Shown: positions 15,111 through 15,211 of the stretch, one piece after another
Position numbering within the stretch: position 1 is the first letter of the stretch
Layout of the letters: every line of letters begins with the position of its first letter
Source: JAWOJF01 sp046481785
GTDB lineage: Bacteria; Bacteroidota; Ignavibacteria; Ignavibacteriales; Ignavibacteriaceae
Direction of reading: 5' to 3'
Assembly (NCBI GenBank): GCA_046481785.1
Contig: JAWOJF010000384.1
Location: 1 to 15,211, forward strand
DNA: 15,211 nt
The notes under the pieces: model-generated
Told to the model about the DNA's origin: nothing
Database searches by the model: none
What the model saw: the letters and a program-made list of their open reading frames with translations, nothing else
Translations under genes and position numbers: made by a program

Positions 15111-15211
15111 ATTCGTTAAGGCTTTGGTTAGAATCTCACCACTTTTTCGATTTCGTAGATGGAGTTTATCTTTCCTGCAAAGATGCAATAAAATGGTGGA
15201 TTTTCATTGAG

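Noticed and set aside
14811..15119. Novel C-terminal domain on the cytochrome (residues after about 145 of the plus-strand frame)
   Set aside because: The frame is antisense to a recognisable arginine deiminase and lies past the GC shift and probable join.
14986..15210. 74-residue plus-strand ORF at the right edge
   Set aside because: Antisense shadow of the arginine deiminase start and its upstream region; no motif.

Overview
The window is low-GC bacterial chromosome for most of its length. It suggests the Bacteroidota/Chlorobiota/Ignavibacteriota side of the tree, most plausibly an Ignavibacteria-like organism. The reasons are a YbbR-like protein, an N-terminally anchored multihaem cytochrome of the ActA (alternative complex III) type, several genes without an obvious Shine-Dalgarno sequence, and intergenic arrays of an 8-bp AATTCGNN/AATCCGTG word. 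This placement is inference from gene content, not a phylogenetic result.

Left part (1-5401): the 3' end of an uncharacterised membrane protein, the ribosome-assembly GTPase der, a CoA-disulfide-reductase-like flavoprotein, uracil phosphoribosyltransferase (upp), and an exported helical-repeat protein whose start overlaps the upp stop. Centre (5628-9413): a bifunctional Rel/SpoT (p)ppGpp enzyme overlapping ruvX by one base, then after a promoter-like gap two adjacent bacterial microcompartment (BMC) hexamer-type shell genes. The first is canonical. The second has a non-canonical pore loop, a long charged linker and a C-terminal SAP/Rho-N-like tail. No BMC enzyme or vertex (pentamer) gene lies in the window, so this looks like a satellite shell locus. 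Right-centre (9648-13646): a YbbR-domain protein, a secreted C-terminal processing protease (S41), a TauE/SafE permease overlapping it by four bases, and a short four-cysteine protein of 59 residues.

The stretch 13647-14375 has no gene. It holds two phase-locked arrays of 8-bp units in opposite orientation around a GC-richer core of about 190 bp, then a promoter/operator-like region. A decayed copy of the same repeat word sits immediately before der.

Right end (14376-15211): an ActA-like cytochrome gene runs cleanly through three CXXCH haem sites and then stops making sense at about 14799-14813. From there, on the minus strand, lies the first 100 codons of an arginine deiminase in DNA of about 59% GC (my hand count), against about 42% just before it. 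Two unrelated genes, both cut internally and meeting head-on at one point, are best explained as a chimeric assembly join. The right-most 400 bp should not be used for gene-context arguments.

The most interesting biology is the BMC pair, especially the extended second shell protein, and the inverted octamer arrays. The most important technical caution is the right-end join.
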